Positions 63,591 to 64,000 of a stretch of 64,000 nucleotides of DNA are shown here, piece after piece. Made by a program: the position numbers and the translations under genes. Positions within the stretch are counted from its first letter, which is position 1. Every line of letters starts with the position of its first letter. Source of the stretch: Physcomitrium patens (Eukaryota; Streptophyta; Bryopsida; Funariales; Funariaceae); NCBI RefSeq assembly GCF_000002425.4, contig NC_037254.1:1494589-1558588 (forward strand). Reading direction: 5' to 3'. The notes below the pieces were generated by a model. The model was not told the DNA's origin, did no database searches, and was given only the letters and a program-made list of their open reading frames with translations.

Positions 63591-64000
63591 TATAGTTGGA
63601 AAAACTCTTTTTTTGATATATTATCTTCTTTGGCAATCTTAGTCCTCATTTTGTAATTTCATTGCTTCTTTAGATAATGTTGAGCAATGTGCTTAGCTTT
63701 TCCACAATATAAATATAAACCATCTTAATAACGTCAAGTCTTTTCATGCTCAGTGAAGAATTTAAAACATATTATATCAATTTGTATTGATTTTGGCCTT
63801 GATAAATAAGTTTTTGAAAACTTTAGAGCTACCATCATTACTTGGCTTGTTCTTTTTCAACCAAGTCTTTGTTCTTAATGCCTTTTAGATAATTAATTAT
63901 TATATGTAATGGCTTGAATAATAAATTTTTCTAATGATTTTGCTTTCAATATTGTCAATAAAAAATCTTTGATATTATCCTTCAATCCATATTAAAATTG

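Larger units (their letters stand above)
42502..64000 (-). mobile_element. Ty3/gypsy chromovirus fossil E, split by four insertions and cut by the window edge
   Basis: Read right to left, E's own DNA is: gag and zinc knuckle (64000-63600), protease (63590-63225), start of reverse transcriptase (63220-62735), reverse transcriptase with active site (60879-60328; open stretch 60631-60392), RNase H and connection (54256-53400), zinc region and integrase core (53400-53004; open stretch 53222-53007), a short integrase piece (45152-45118), integrase C-terminus and chromodomain (43881-43043) and the 3' LTR. About 4.5 kb of E is thus spread over 21.5 kb. The interruptions are Y2, G, F and X2. Same family as A-C. 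Old, AT-shifted, many breaks. Its 5' LTR lies beyond the window. Confidence 0.85.

Overview
The window looks like nuclear DNA of a land plant, probably a bryophyte-type genome with little gene content. The evidence is a chloroplast-lumen type FKBP gene, a plant-type longin R-SNARE (VAMP72-like), a plant telomere/telo-box motif, chromodomain Ty3/gypsy elements primed by initiator tRNA-Met, and very AT-rich, heavily decayed repeat DNA around small GC-richer gene islands. The species cannot be fixed from the sequence. Only two host protein genes are well supported: FKBP (11100-11828, minus) and VAMP72-like R-SNARE (33931-34638, minus). Both lie on one uninterrupted exon.

Layout. 1-6140 is a large palindrome: two arms of 2557 bp, apparently identical except for the outermost 60 bp, around a 1026-bp spacer. 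Each arm carries a GC-richer outer end, a Ty3/gypsy RNase H/integrase fossil, and a GC-richer inner end. 6141-7061 is unattributed GC-richer DNA, and 7062-10437 is AT-rich with no gene. 10438-12300 is the FKBP island. 13260-23890 holds two plus-strand Ty3/gypsy fossils (A and B) joined at one LTR, which is itself split by a 1.5-kb element (Y1). 23891-25756 is AT-rich and holds a 52-bp minisatellite whose units carry heat-shock-element-like motifs. 25757-32059 is the most complete chromodomain gypsy fossil (C, minus), with two LTRs, primer-binding site and polypurine tract. 32060-36000 is the VAMP island, and 36000-38350 is AT-rich filler.

38350-64000 is a nest of elements. Gypsy fossil D (plus) is cut by solo LTR X1 and abutted, probably interrupted, by gypsy fossil E (minus), which runs off the right edge. 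E is split by four insertions: solo LTR X2 (43882-45117), element F (45158-52998, target duplication ATCCA), element G (54262-60322, target duplication ATAAT) and Y2 (60880-62734). F is itself split by a 2.5-kb GC-rich, CpG-rich solo LTR, Z (47117-49619, target duplication ATCCC). F and G belong to one family that carries gag, protease and only the beginning of reverse transcriptase, followed by a conserved acidic coiled-coil frame, so they look like a mobilised non-autonomous lineage. All retroelements are broken fossils. Inferred order: D, then E, then X2/F/G/Y2, with Z after F. By LTR divergence, G and F are younger than C.

No tRNA or rRNA gene, CRISPR array, organellar or bacterial segment was seen. 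Boundaries of decayed elements are hand-aligned and approximate unless a target duplication is quoted.
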